A stretch of DNA of 64,000 nucleotides, taken from contig JANBVO010000032.1 in NCBI GenBank assembly GCA_030052745.1, positions 372,001-436,000 of the forward strand. The letters run 5' to 3'. A program made the position numbers and the translations under genes. Numbering within the stretch: the first letter of the stretch is position 1; the number at the start of each line of letters is the position of its first letter. This document shows positions 10,240 through 20,097 of this stretch, piece after piece. Under the pieces are notes generated by a model. It was given only the letters and a program-made list of their open reading frames with translations. It made no database searches and was not told the DNA's origin. Source of the stretch: Pleurostoma richardsiae. Taxonomy: Eukaryota > Ascomycota > Sordariomycetes > Calosphaeriales > Pleurostomataceae.

Positions 10240-12138
10240 GAACTTGCATACCAGTCGAGAGGATGGACACTTGTACCATCACAGGCGGCGAAAGAGCAGC
10301 GATAGAACCTTAGGTTGCGGGGGCGGGGGAGGAACAATGCTCACTGAGCGACCTCCCTCATTGGCTCAGGCTGTCGACGGGGGCGTGGATGCAGCATTCT
10401 CGAGCAACTACGCAGCCTGTGCATCAGACCAAACGGCGCACATCGCTGATGCGCACAGAAGAGCTGGTGGTTACCTCACTGGTTACGGTAGCATCACGTC
10501 CAGGACGAGAGATCGCTAATCGGACATGGAGAGGAGCTGATGGTTTGCCAACGATCCTACCGAGTCACGCGGCCGCGGATCTGCTCTCCTCTGTCGATCA
10601 AGCATCGAGGATGAGTTGTCTTTGGCCGGGACCTCGAAGTCCGGGCACGGCACTGCTCCGCTCCGTTGTGAAGCACTTTCCTTGATGGCCAAGTCTTGGA
10701 ACCGGAGACTGAACAGGCATCTCAAGATTCGGTCTTTCCCGGCTCGCACCATGGCAACAGAAGAGCTGCAATCGAATTGGGTCGGAGGCATTCCTCACTG
10801 ACATCAGTCCGCATGCAATCGGTGCAGCGAAGGACAGAAACTGGAGGCAGCTATCCTTTTCGACCCAAGAATCCGGTGTCCCTGAGTGGTGTTCCTTAGT
10901 AACGTCTTCCACGCCGTGGGGTGATCATTCAGTGGGCTACCAATTCCGTGGTAGATGCGCACAGCTGAGCATTCAGGAGGCTACCATCGAAGTCCCGTGA
11001 GAGCGTTCGAGGTAACAGCCGGCTACAGACGATCCCATTGATTCATTGCCGGGATGATTCTGGTCGCAAAGAGTTGGCGCAGCATTGGCTGTTCGGCGGT
11101 TCAACAGGGACAGAACAAACACCAATCATGGGCCTTGCCATCTCAGCGAGACTCAACGCAACTCATGCGTCCTGACACGAAGAGGCAGGCTCTTCTCCAG
11201 CACCGCAGTTCCTGATGGGGAAGCCGCGTCTCGGCCATGATAAAGCCGCTCCTGTGCTTCCTGCTGTGGAGTTGCATGGTGGTGTTCCCCCCTGGGCCAA
11301 CCAGAGGGGGCCTGGAACCACGAAATATGCAAGCCATGCGCTGCACCTCGGGGAACCAGACATGAGTCGACCTTGAAGAACATCTCGCCGGAGGGCGCGT
11401 AGCCAGCTGAAGGTGTGGGCAGCAGATGAACCGAGAGGCGAGGCATGATGCTGCTGGCGTACCAACAGCGGAGCGTGGAGCTCGCCGACTCAGCATCTCA
11501 GACGCACGACACAACTGCAGAAGCGTCGGCGCCTAGATGCGCGCATGGCAGGACTGTTATAAATGCGACAGGACTTTGTCTGCCAGTAGGACACGTTAAC
11601 TTGATGCCCCCCTTTAACTGGCACGGAGGTTTCGAGACACGGGCGCTTGTCCCATCATGCGCTGGGCTGTGCATGCAGTATTGAGAAGAGGAGACGGCTG
11701 GAACGGCAAGCCTCTCAAATCAGATCAGAGGAGGAGATCATGATGGTGATGGTGGTGGGGGGTTATGGGGGTCGGTCAATGCTGGGGTGCGCCCTCACAC
11801 CCCCGAGCTCCTCCTCCTGTGCTCCGTGCTCCGTGGGCGGGCGGGCGGTGAGCGGGCGGATCCACACGGGCTGGCGGGCTGGCGGGCTGGCGGGCTGCAG
11901 GGATCAGCCCGCCCAGAAGCGGCAGAAATATTTTTGGCGGTGCGGAATCGTGCCATAATTGCTTCGATGTTCTCGGCATCAGCCGTTCGCCCACAGAGCG
12001 TTTTCTTGTGCCTCGTCTTCTTCCCCTTACTCTTTCTCTTCCCCTTCCTGTGTTCTTGCTCTTGTTCTCCTGCTCCCTTACCCTCTTCCTCATATCGCTC
12101 CCCACCGGCTCTCGCGAACCGAAGCCAAGCAGCCCAAG
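10240..12138. other. 1.9 kb divergent intergenic region
   Basis: Lies between the start codons of the aminotransferase-like gene and OFD1/TPA1. Open frames here read as random peptide with no domain or family signal. Visible structure: a G-rich stretch near 10318-10335, the GC-rich tandem repeat at 11871-11897, and a pyrimidine-rich tract (about 12005-12100) that is probably the TPA1 core promoter. Confidence 0.55.
11871..11897 (+). repeat. Short tandem repeat, unit CTGGCGGG
   Basis: Three perfect copies of an 8-base unit plus a partial one, ending in CTGCAG. Related GGGCGGGCGG runs lie just upstream (about 11836-11860). It sits about 250 bases before the TPA1 start codon. It could be a GC-rich promoter element or simple slippage. 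Confidence 0.7.
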
Positions 12139-14152
12139 ATGAAGCGAAAGGCAGATGCCCGGCCGGACATCAAGAAGCCTGTCAAGAAACGCTCCAAGAA
12201 CGGTTCGTGCGATCTTGCTCTCATGACCGCCGCTCCTTAGCAAGCACAGCGATGCTAACCACGCGGGCCACGCAGCTCTTACGAACGAGGAAGCACAAAA
12301 GAGGTTCAGGAAAGGCCTCTTCGACCAGAAAGTCCTCAAGACTTACACCTCGGAATATGCCGAATCCTCCCCCTACAAGCACAGTGTCATAACCGGCCTG
12401 ATCGACGACAAGCTGCTGCGTTCTGTCCGGGAAGAAATCCGCAACAACGTCTCGTTCACCCCCAAGGAGACCGACATCTACAAGATCCACCAGTCCGGCG
12501 ATCTCGCCAACCTGGACGGCTTGGATGACGAGGCATTGGCGAAGCTGCCGTCGCTGCTCACTTTGCGCGACTCTATGTACTCCGAGGCCTTCCGCAACTA
12601 CGTCTCCCACATCACTGGCTGCGGGCCCCTAAGTGGCCGCAAGACCGACATGGCCATCAATGTCTACACTCCAGGATGCTATCTGCTGTGCCACGACGAC
12701 GTCATTGGCAGTCGCAAGGTCAGCTACATCCTTTACTTGACCGACCCCGACAAGCCGTGGCAGCCCGAATGGGGCGGTGCTTTGCGGCTATTCCCCAACT
12801 TTGATCGCAAGGGCAAAGACGGCGAGGTGGCCAAAACTCCCGGTCCTGATGTCGTCAAGATCATCCCGCCGGCTTGGAACCAGCTCAGCTTCTTCGCCGT
12901 CCAGCCTGGCGAGAGCTTTCACGATGTTGAGGAGGTATACCATGCAGAGACCCAAGAAGAGCTGGAAAAGAACGGTGGACGCGTGCGTATGGCGATCAGT
13001 GGCTGGTTCCACATTCCGCAGATCGGAGAAGACGGCTACGTCGAGGGTGCTGAGGAGGCGCAGGCGAAGAACAGTGGCCTGATGCAGCTTCAGGGCAACC
13101 CTGATCAGCATGATTTGCCTCAGGCAAGGCCCGTGCCCGCGGAGAAATCGAAGGTGGCAGACGAAGATGAGGAGGATTTCGACGAGACAGACCTCGAGTT
13201 CCTGCTCAGATATATCGCCCCCACATACCTGACCCCTGACACCCTGGAGCGTATGTCCGAACATTTCGAGGAGAACTCTAGCATTACTCTGTCCGACGTC
13301 CTAGGCAAAAAGTTCGCCGCCAGGCTGCGCGAGTATGTCCAGAAACAGGAAGCCTCCGAATTGCCCAAGGATAGCGCGATGATAGAGAAGAAGTCTGCCT
13401 GGAGGGTCGCCCGACCGCCTCACAAGCATCGCTTTCTGTACCTCCAGCAGGGAAGTGGAGGCGGAGACTCACCCATCAAAGAGCTCCTTGAGGTCCTTCT
13501 TCCCAGCCGGCAATTCCGGATCTGGCTACAGAAGGCCACAGGCTGCGTGATTGAAAGCCATGATCTTATTGCTCGCCGCTTCCGTCGTGGTCAGGACTAC
13601 ACCCTTGCGACTGGCCATGATGGGAAGGCGCGTCTTGAGCTCAATTTGGGCTTTTCGCCAACCTCCGGCTGGGGTGATGAGGACGCAGATGATGGCGAAG
13701 GTAATCAGAAAGAAGCGAGAGCAAACGGCAACGGCAAGCATGTTGGCAGGAAGGGCAAGGGGAAGGGCAAATTACCCACGAGGGACGAGGAGGAGAAAGA
13801 GCCAGAAGATGTCGGTGGCCATGAGGTGTACATGGCGGGTGACGAGGATGACACCGAGGATGCGGCCATCTACCGATCCAGCAATGATGATGACAACATC
13901 CTCTTCTTCCAGGCTGCTGCGTGGAACAAGTTGACGATTGTGTTGCGGGATAACGGTGTCCTGCGGTTCGTCAAGTACGTAAGTCGCAGCGCAAAGGGAG
14001 ACCGCTGGGACATCAGCGCCAACTTTGAGATCGAGGAACAAGAAGAGGATTCAGACGACGACAGCGAGGGGGACAATGCCAATCCACGATTGGAGGACTC
14101 GGAAGAGGAGTTCAAGGGCTTCTCGGATACCGAGGATTCGGATTCGGACTAA
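12139..14152 (+). CDS. ofd1/tpa1: Prolyl 3,4-dihydroxylase Ofd1/Tpa1 (2-oxoglutarate/Fe(II) oxygenase)
   Basis: Family members hydroxylate a proline of ribosomal protein uS12. In yeasts they affect stop-codon readthrough and contact the release factors; in fission yeast Ofd1 is an oxygen sensor for SREBP turnover. Exons 12139-12202 and 12276-14152 give 646 residues. The N-terminus is a basic, possibly nuclear-targeting stretch (MKRKADARPDIKKPVKKRSK). The Fe(II) ligands are H161 and D163 in CHDDV and H237 in ESFHDVEEV. The 2-oxoglutarate arginine lies in GRVRMAISGWFH. The second half is the degenerate C-terminal oxygenase-like domain of this family, interrupted by acidic and lysine/glycine-rich linkers and ending in a Ser/Asp/Glu-rich tail. 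Intron 1 uses donor GTTCGT. Confidence 0.95.
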
Positions 14153-14884
14153 TAAATCGCACTCGAGGATGACGCTGGTGTGGACGCAAAATATGAGGCG
14201 TCAATCATAGAGTTACCTGAACCTTGTCGATATCCCGAATCACAGACCGTTGTTATGAGCGGCCTCCTCCCCTTCTCGTGTGCTTGTCTCTCGGCTTGCT
14301 GGACTAATTCGCGAAGAGATACCTGAACTTGGGCAATGGCTTGAGAATCCAATCGCATCTCGCTCACAAATCCTCTCGCTCGTTCGCCGCCCATGGTTTC
14401 CAATGTCTTGTAGAGAGTTGGCCTTACCCATCACGCGAGGATAGATCTGGGTCAAAGGACTATCTTTGGAACTTGGCTGGCTCGTGTGCTTTTTTTTAAA
14501 AAAAAAAAAAAAGAAGGGAGAGAGGAGGGGGGGGGGGGGGGGGGGCAAGAAGACACTGGTTTTCTTGGTAAATTTGCGCTTAAAAAGCCGCAGACGCTTG
14601 GTGTCAATTGATGCTTGTAGGTGGGCTCTGTATGTACGGGCTTGAGCAGGAGAGCTATGCTTAGCCGCGTAGAATGATACACGGTTACAACGAGAGGATA
14701 CTTTGTCCCATCCACAGGCAATGAACTGGCCAGATATGACAGTGCTCCGATGTTGACGAACTAGATATTTACCGTGTGTTCTAGATCAACCTGACCTGCT
14801 GAGATGCTGCCTTGATCACTCCACGAAGCCAGAACATATCAAAACAATCGGCACCTTCCAGATCTTACGCAGCCTCATTCTCCC
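14153..14884. other. Convergent intergenic region with homopolymer tracts
   Basis: Lies between the TPA1 and V-ATPase H stop codons. The minus strand carries a Met-started 84-codon frame (14149-14403) of balanced composition that I cannot assign. I do not call it a gene, because no upstream exon or family match supports it. Confidence 0.5.
14490..14545 (+). repeat. Poly-T / poly-A / poly-G tract
   Basis: An 8-base T run passes directly into a 15-base A run, followed by a short purine-rich linker and an uninterrupted 19-base G run. Such runs are prone to slippage and to sequencing or assembly error. A 19-base G run could also form a quadruplex. Confidence 0.9.
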
Positions 14885-16462
14885 CTACTTAGTTTCGAAG
14901 CTATACTTCAGCCATCCGCCCAGTGCCCGAAGGCTCTCCCACCGCACGTTCTCATCCGCTTCGCCCATTAGCTCCATCACTCTAGTCTTGAGGCCCAGCT
15001 TCTCGAGCTGGCCCCTCCGTTCCGGGACTTCGCGCACAAGACAGCCGACATCGTTACACGCAATGGCCAACACGGCTTTGTCGTTGTCCCAGGGCTTAAG
15101 CATGATCTCGGCCAGCAGGCGAGGGATCTCGCCGTTCTCGTACTCGAGGATCTTGCGGGCGTTCTCGGCCCAGAACACCTGGCTCCGATGCGGCGGGGAC
15201 CAGCGCAAGTGGCCCGACTGCACCTCGGCTACATACTCATCAAAGGTTGTTTTCGTCTTGGTGTACTCCTCGAGCATGTCACGCAGGCTAGCCATGTCCT
15301 CCTGCAAGTCTGGGTCTGTCAGGTGCCGCGTACTGAGGTTCTGCAGGAGTGCAGGCAGCCTGGCCAGGACCGCCGTTGGCAGCAGTGTCTTCTGGTTGGC
15401 TGAAAGGAGATTCAGGAGAGTAGACACCAAGAGACGGGTGGTCTTCTCCTTTGGAGACAGCCGAAGGAGCTGCGTATAGAGCAAGACGATGTCATATTCG
15501 CTGCGTATGTGTTAGCTGTGACTTCGAAATAATATTGCCGATTCCTTACTCGTTGAGGTCGTCGCCAACCTCTTCAGCCTCGAAGCTCAACTGCCAGAGG
15601 ACAAGAAGCACATGGTACAACAACTGCAAGCCAACTCCCCCCCCGATGGTGGCATCAAGACCGGTGCCACGTGTTGTTGTGGTGCCGCTCCACAGGCTAG
15701 CCGAGGTGTCTCCGTTGCCGACCCCAGCAGCGGCTCGCAGTATGTCTATTAACGGGGCCACCGTTTCGCTGCGCTGGGCCCAGAATTGGTGCCGTGACAC
15801 CCTTCCATATAACAACGCTGAGTATTCCTGAACACCGATGTCCTGCAGTCCCGAATCGGAGTTCTTAGTCAGAGACGAGAGATAACTAAGGAGCATGGGC
15901 AAAGCTTTGTCCCTCGTGGCCGGCGACTCGTCCTTCGCGCCAGCGATAAGGCCAGTAAGAACAGTCGAGGTAAGGAGAGGTATGGGGTCGTCGGAGTTGG
16001 TCGAGTGGGCCAGGAGAGGAAGGAAGTTCTTATACGGATCGCCATTCTTGAAGAGAGCTTTGGCGAGAGCAGGAACGGCTGTGGTGAAGAAGGCCAGAAT
16101 TAGTCCACGTAAACACCCCCCGGCACAACAAGCGGAGTAGGGAAGCAGTTCGAATGCGAGAACGTACAGTTGAGTAGGTCGCTCAACAGTACAAGGATAT
16201 ACTGGACGATCTCTGTGCGCTTGGTGGCGAGCTCCAATACGCTTGGCTTTCCAGGCTCGCCGACGAAGAGGGTCCGATATCCGTCGAGATCGCCCTCGAC
16301 AGTGTGTTTCCGGACCTCCTTCTTCACCTTGTCGACAGCGCGGACCTTGGCCAACTGCTCTTCAGTCAGCGTGCCATGCCGCACGGCACCTTCCCAAGGA
16401 ATGGGTCGCTGCCGGATGTTGTTTTGCAGCTGAGCCAGGTACGGAGGAGGGTCGAGCGACAT
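14885..16462 (-). CDS. vma13: V-type proton ATPase subunit H
   Basis: Subunit H caps the V1 sector, activates the assembled pump and inhibits free V1. Exons 16462-16168, 16078-15550 and 15500-14885 join to 479 residues, almost the length of yeast Vma13. The chosen start gives MSLDPPPYLAQLQNNIRQRP; the open frame upstream of it has no family character. The N-terminal half reads as armadillo/HEAT-like helices (SVPALAKALFKNGDPYKNFLPLL and following, split by intron 1). The C-terminal domain includes FWAENARKILEYENGEIPRLL, the signature DNDKAVLAIACNDVG, and EADENVRWESLRALGGWLKYSF near the end. Introns are 89 and 49 nt. The PKR1 assembly-factor gene is in the same window. Confidence 0.96.
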
Positions 16463-17450
16463 TTTTTCCCGCGCGGCTTGAGAGCTGCGACAGTCAGGAA
16501 GCGGGTCTGTCAATTGCGCAGGTTGCGATGCGTCGTCTCGGCACGGAGTAACTGTTCCGCTGCGCGATATTCTCCAGCCGCCGCTGGTTGGAGAGAGGAA
16601 GGTAGAAGAGCTGGGAGGTGCTGTCCTAGCTTGCAATGTCACTGCCCCAACACTTAGCCTTACGTAGATACGTGAAGTCGGTATTGATTAGGTACCTCTT
16701 TAGGGCGTCTGGCGCATGAGCTGACGTTGGTTTTGAGTGTCCCTAGCTCCAGCAACCCAAGCAGAGCCTCAACCAACCAGAACGCCCTACTATGTTGGTG
16801 GGTGCAGGGTACAGTAGGTACCTACCTTACCTAGCTGCGTAGGTATCCCACGTAGGTACCAAAGCTGATGCTATGCTCCGCTGCATGGAAGATTCTTCAG
16901 AAAGAGGGCGACATCACTGAGTATATAGGCGCTGCATTCTGATTTTGTTTATTCGGCTCAGCTGGAACTCCATCCCGATGCCGATTATCTCCATTCACCT
17001 ATTCAACCCAAAGTCACCGCTCAACATAGCTAACTGAGGCAAGGTATAATCAATATTTCGCAATCTCTGGGGTATGTTTTGTTTCATGCATCCTCCTCTT
17101 CTGACAATGGATGCACAAATGTCCACATGTATATACCACGTTACTGGAGGAGGATAGGGTTACCAAGTTCTACAGATATTGCCGCTTGCCCACGGGGATC
17201 TGATCAAAGCAATCTCGGAATTGTGAGACGCGGACCACAAAGTATTAATGATCGTACGCGGAGGTGCTCATGGTAATGTTCTTCAAAGCGGAGACAGGCG
17301 ATGCCTGATAGTGACAGATAACCCAGAGCTCTGAACAGTCTTAATAGGTGACGTGGACAACATCGACGGCGACAAACGCTGAGACTACTTCCGCTCGCTT
17401 CGAAGCTGAAACGGTTCTAGCACCCAGCTCTTATCCTAAACGCTCGAGGC
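16463..17450. other. Gene-poor intergenic region upstream of V-ATPase H
   Basis: No gene seen. Contains the V-ATPase H promoter and a dense group of TAGGTACCTA-type words. Confidence 0.6.
16806..16860. repeat. TAGGTACCTA-type palindromic word cluster
   Basis: About 55 bases made largely of TAGGTACCTA, CCTTACC, TACCTAG and GTAGGTA words, in inverted and direct order. Same family as the other intergenic clusters of the window. Confidence 0.7.
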
Positions 17451-18095
17451 CTATTGATGTTGAGGAAGCACCTGGCACATCACGCCTCCATCGACCCGTC
17501 GAGGGTGGAGGCTGACTGTATAGCTGGCTTGTCCAGAGTTGCACTGGCCAACCCCATTGCAGTGACCATGCGGACGATAAATGGCGTAGCGAAGCTCATT
17601 GTAAATGCTGTTTCCGGGACAGTTCGTGTTACCAATGACCTTTGTCTTAGTCCAATAGATTAATGCTGAGCCGGTGTCGTTGGGGCTGCCCGCTCCAGTG
17701 GACGTGATCCAGAATGTTGTAGCTAGATATGATTGTACCTCTGGTGGAGGATAATTCTGCACGTTCATGAGACACCCCGCCAAACCAGCCCATGGATCAC
17801 CGACTTGCAGAGGCAATGGGTATGACGTCCAGTGCACCTTTCGATGATATGGCATGAAGGACGAGCTGTTTAGGAACATGCTATATGCATCCAGTAGCAG
17901 TCGCACAGCCTCGGCTGGAGAGACCACGGTAAAGACCCCCCTTCCGTGGGAGGGTATTGCAGTTGCAGCTGCAACACGATGCGTGCTGTTCCCTGGTGGA
18001 GGGATTGAACATGCGGCACATGGTACAGGCCCCAGCAGCCTCGGGGATGATAAATGGGGGAAAGAAGAATGGGCCTGGATAAACAGACTATATGT
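17451..18095 (-). CDS. Unassigned Cys-bearing ORF, 3' exon of a possible secreted protein
   Basis: The minus-strand frame is open from just below a TAG at 18096-18098 to the stop at 17451-17453, about 214 codons, with no start codon near its 5' end. The reading looks protein-like rather than random: PCAACSIPPPGNSTHRVAAA, then SPAEAVRLLLDAY, VGDPWAGLAGCLMNVQNYPP, TNCPGNSIYNELRYAIYRP and a Cys-containing end. It has about eight cysteines and several N-glycosylation-type sites, as in extracellular proteins. Plausible acceptors (CTGATTAG and TTTATCCAG) lie near the 5' end, so at least one upstream exon is expected. A Met-started frame at 18216-18443 could supply it, but I could not find a clean join. 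It may be a real orphan gene or a decaying one. Confidence 0.38.
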   Translation of the reverse strand, partial: TYSLFIQAHSSFPHLSSPRLLGPVPCAACSIPPPGNSTHRVAAATAIPSHGRGVFTVVSPAEAVRLLLDAYSMFLNSSSFMPYHRKVHWTSYPLPLQVGDPWAGLAGCLMNVQNYPPPEVQSYLATTFWITSTGAGSPNDTGSALIYWTKTKVIGNTNCPGNSIYNELRYAIYRPHGHCNGVGQCNSGQASYTVSLHPRRVDGGVMCQVLPQHQ

Positions 18096-18945
18096 CTAAT
18101 CAGGTGTTGGAGGCACTCGCCCACAACGCAGCCTCTCACCATGGATACCGCCTCAGAATTAACTCTCGCCGTTCTCCCATTCGATGAGTCCCCATGCGCT
18201 CGACGGGTACGGGAATCACAGCGCTTGTTGGGCCGTCCTAGACCAGCACTGAAGTTGCAGTTGGCAATAATCACGAGACCAAGTCTGCAGCCGATGGTTT
18301 GACAGTGACGCCGCGAGCATGCTCGAAGTCGGCAGTGTCCAGACGTCCGGAGGGTACGTCACTGCTGAGTCAAGACCAAAATATAGAGTATGGAATGCGA
18401 AAGAAAACCACCGCCGGGTCATTGCTAGATACCGGCGGTTCATCTACAAGGGCCAGGGTAGAGCAACCTAGATCGCAGGGGCATAGGACGGAATGTTAGC
18501 TGAGCCTCTGTCGGGTCTCCATTACTCTCGCGCGTCGAAAGAAAGGATGAATAAGAGGTTTGACAAAATCGAACAGCTATATTTCGAGCTCGTACAGTGG
18601 GGGTATATGACCCGCCGTTATCCTCGTAGCCGCAGGAGCTTGACGATGAGAAGGATGACAACAACACCAAGAAGGTCGAAGTGGTTTAGGTGGGCCAAGA
18701 TGAATAGGCATCTTTACCGTGCGCCAGAGCAGAGAGACATCCATTGTCGTGATATTTAGGGAGCCGATGTTATCACAGCTTCTAGAGCATCATTTGCTGC
18801 GCCAATGGTCTTCCCCCTCCTAGAAAAGCTAGATAGAAAGGATATTGAGGAGGGAGGCTATTTTGACTCTCTTGGGTATCGGCGCCCCCAAGGAGCCCTA
18901 GGGTGCCAGCTTAGCTTATCTGGTCCAGATGAAGGCCGTCAAATG
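18096..18945. other. Intergenic or upstream-exon region, unresolved
   Basis: May contain the first exon(s) of the Cys-bearing ORF at 17451-18095. Otherwise I see nothing identifiable. Confidence 0.4.
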
Positions 18946-19242
18946 CTATGCACGGGCTGCCGGGCAATCAAGCAGTCTTGCGTCCGCGGCGACGGCGCAA
19001 GACCGCTGGAGGTGCAACCGGGGGACCCCGGCCAATGGCGATAAGAACGCCCAGACCAGGGCTGTGATAGTCGTCCAGTAAACGAGCTGGGACGCCAAGT
19101 AAACAGCGAACCAGGGCGGGAGGCTGCTAAAGAGCTCGCAGAAGCCTGCAGCACCCTGCATGGCCACCTGCAGCACTGCGTTTCTGGAGCTGCTGGTGCC
19201 AGCTCATCGCCGAGTTTCCCTACCGACACCCTCAGAAGACAT
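18946..19242 (-). CDS. Possible small membrane protein
   Basis: An ATG at 19242 (MSSEGV) follows a pyrimidine-rich leader. A 48-nt intron (19176-19223, donor G|GTAGGG, acceptor CGCAG|TG) can join it to exon 19175-18946, giving 82 residues. The middle is clearly hydrophobic, from FCELFSSLPPWFAVYLASQL through LVYWTTITALVWAFLSPLAG, enough for one or two membrane helices. The C-terminus is polar and contains two cysteines. I recognise no family. The leader, ATG and splice sites make a small gene plausible, but the short length and lack of a known relative keep confidence low. Pseudogene remnant is the main alternative. Confidence 0.33.
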
Positions 19243-20097
19243 TTATTCCCCGCAGGAAAGTAGGAGAGCGTCAGGGAGGACGAGAACAAAAGGAGACGAA
19301 GAGAAGACAGGATTTGACCCTCAGTCCGGCAATTTTTTTCTGGCAACAGCTGACCACTGGCAATAGACAGAGTAGTAGAGCGATCGGATCCCTGTTTTAT
19401 GTTGTCATTCCATTCATCTGCACGCAGGTTAAAAAAAAAGTGACACTGACAAACGGACCATCATCAGAAATTCAGAAGGTTGGGCGAGGAGGTTGGTAAA
19501 CACCACGAAATCCCACCTTGATTCGGCACCACTGCACCACGTCCGCACCTCAACCACCCGAAATTCCGCTCAGAATAAAACCTGCCATTTTAATTCTCCC
19601 TTCTGCTCCTCGCCTCGTCTCTTCCCGTTCTGCTTCACTCACATTCCTCGTCTTCCTATCCATTCCTCTGCTCCCCGCATCTCACGAGCTTCTGACCACT
19701 AACATCGCAGCACCCCTACCGATTGTCACATTGGGTCCATATCGCTCCAGCACTGGCTCGCATTCTTTGTGTTGGATTGACTCTCGGGGCGGGACGAAGC
19801 GCAGTCGCAGCATCACACTACACGCCGTGTGAGACCACGAACAACTGCATTCCGAACAAAGGAGCGTTGAGCCCGAATTGAAGGGGAGGCCACAGGCTTG
19901 CGGCGGGATCTGGCGGGGTACTCCGCAGTGAGTGCGCAGTTGGCACGCGGCACAAGACAGCAACCAGCTCGGGTGACCGGCCGGTCGGCGAGGCGACCAC
20001 GTTCAATCCAGACACCGCGCGCTCGTGAGACAACAGAGCACCGGCCCGTATCCCGTACCAGTTGCGGGGTCCTCTTGCTCCGAGAAGCAACGGTCCA
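19243..20097. other. Upstream region of the surface-protein gene
   Basis: No supported gene. The stretch around 19590-19690 is pyrimidine-rich and looks like a fungal core promoter, probably followed by a long 5' leader before 20098. Confidence 0.5.

Noticed and set aside
11787-12392. 201-codon plus-strand frame crossing the TPA1 start
   Set aside because: It runs through the GC-rich repeat, the pyrimidine tract and exon 1 of TPA1 in another frame. The TPA1 model explains the region better.
16463-16642. N-terminal extension of V-ATPase subunit H (frame open to 16642)
   Set aside because: The upstream residues have no similarity to the family, and MSLDPPPYL at 16462 gives the expected length.
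16463-20097. Transposon or strongly RIP-mutated repeat in the gene-poor block
   Set aside because: I see no terminal repeats, transposase motifs or strong AT bias. Base composition is close to that of other intergenic regions.
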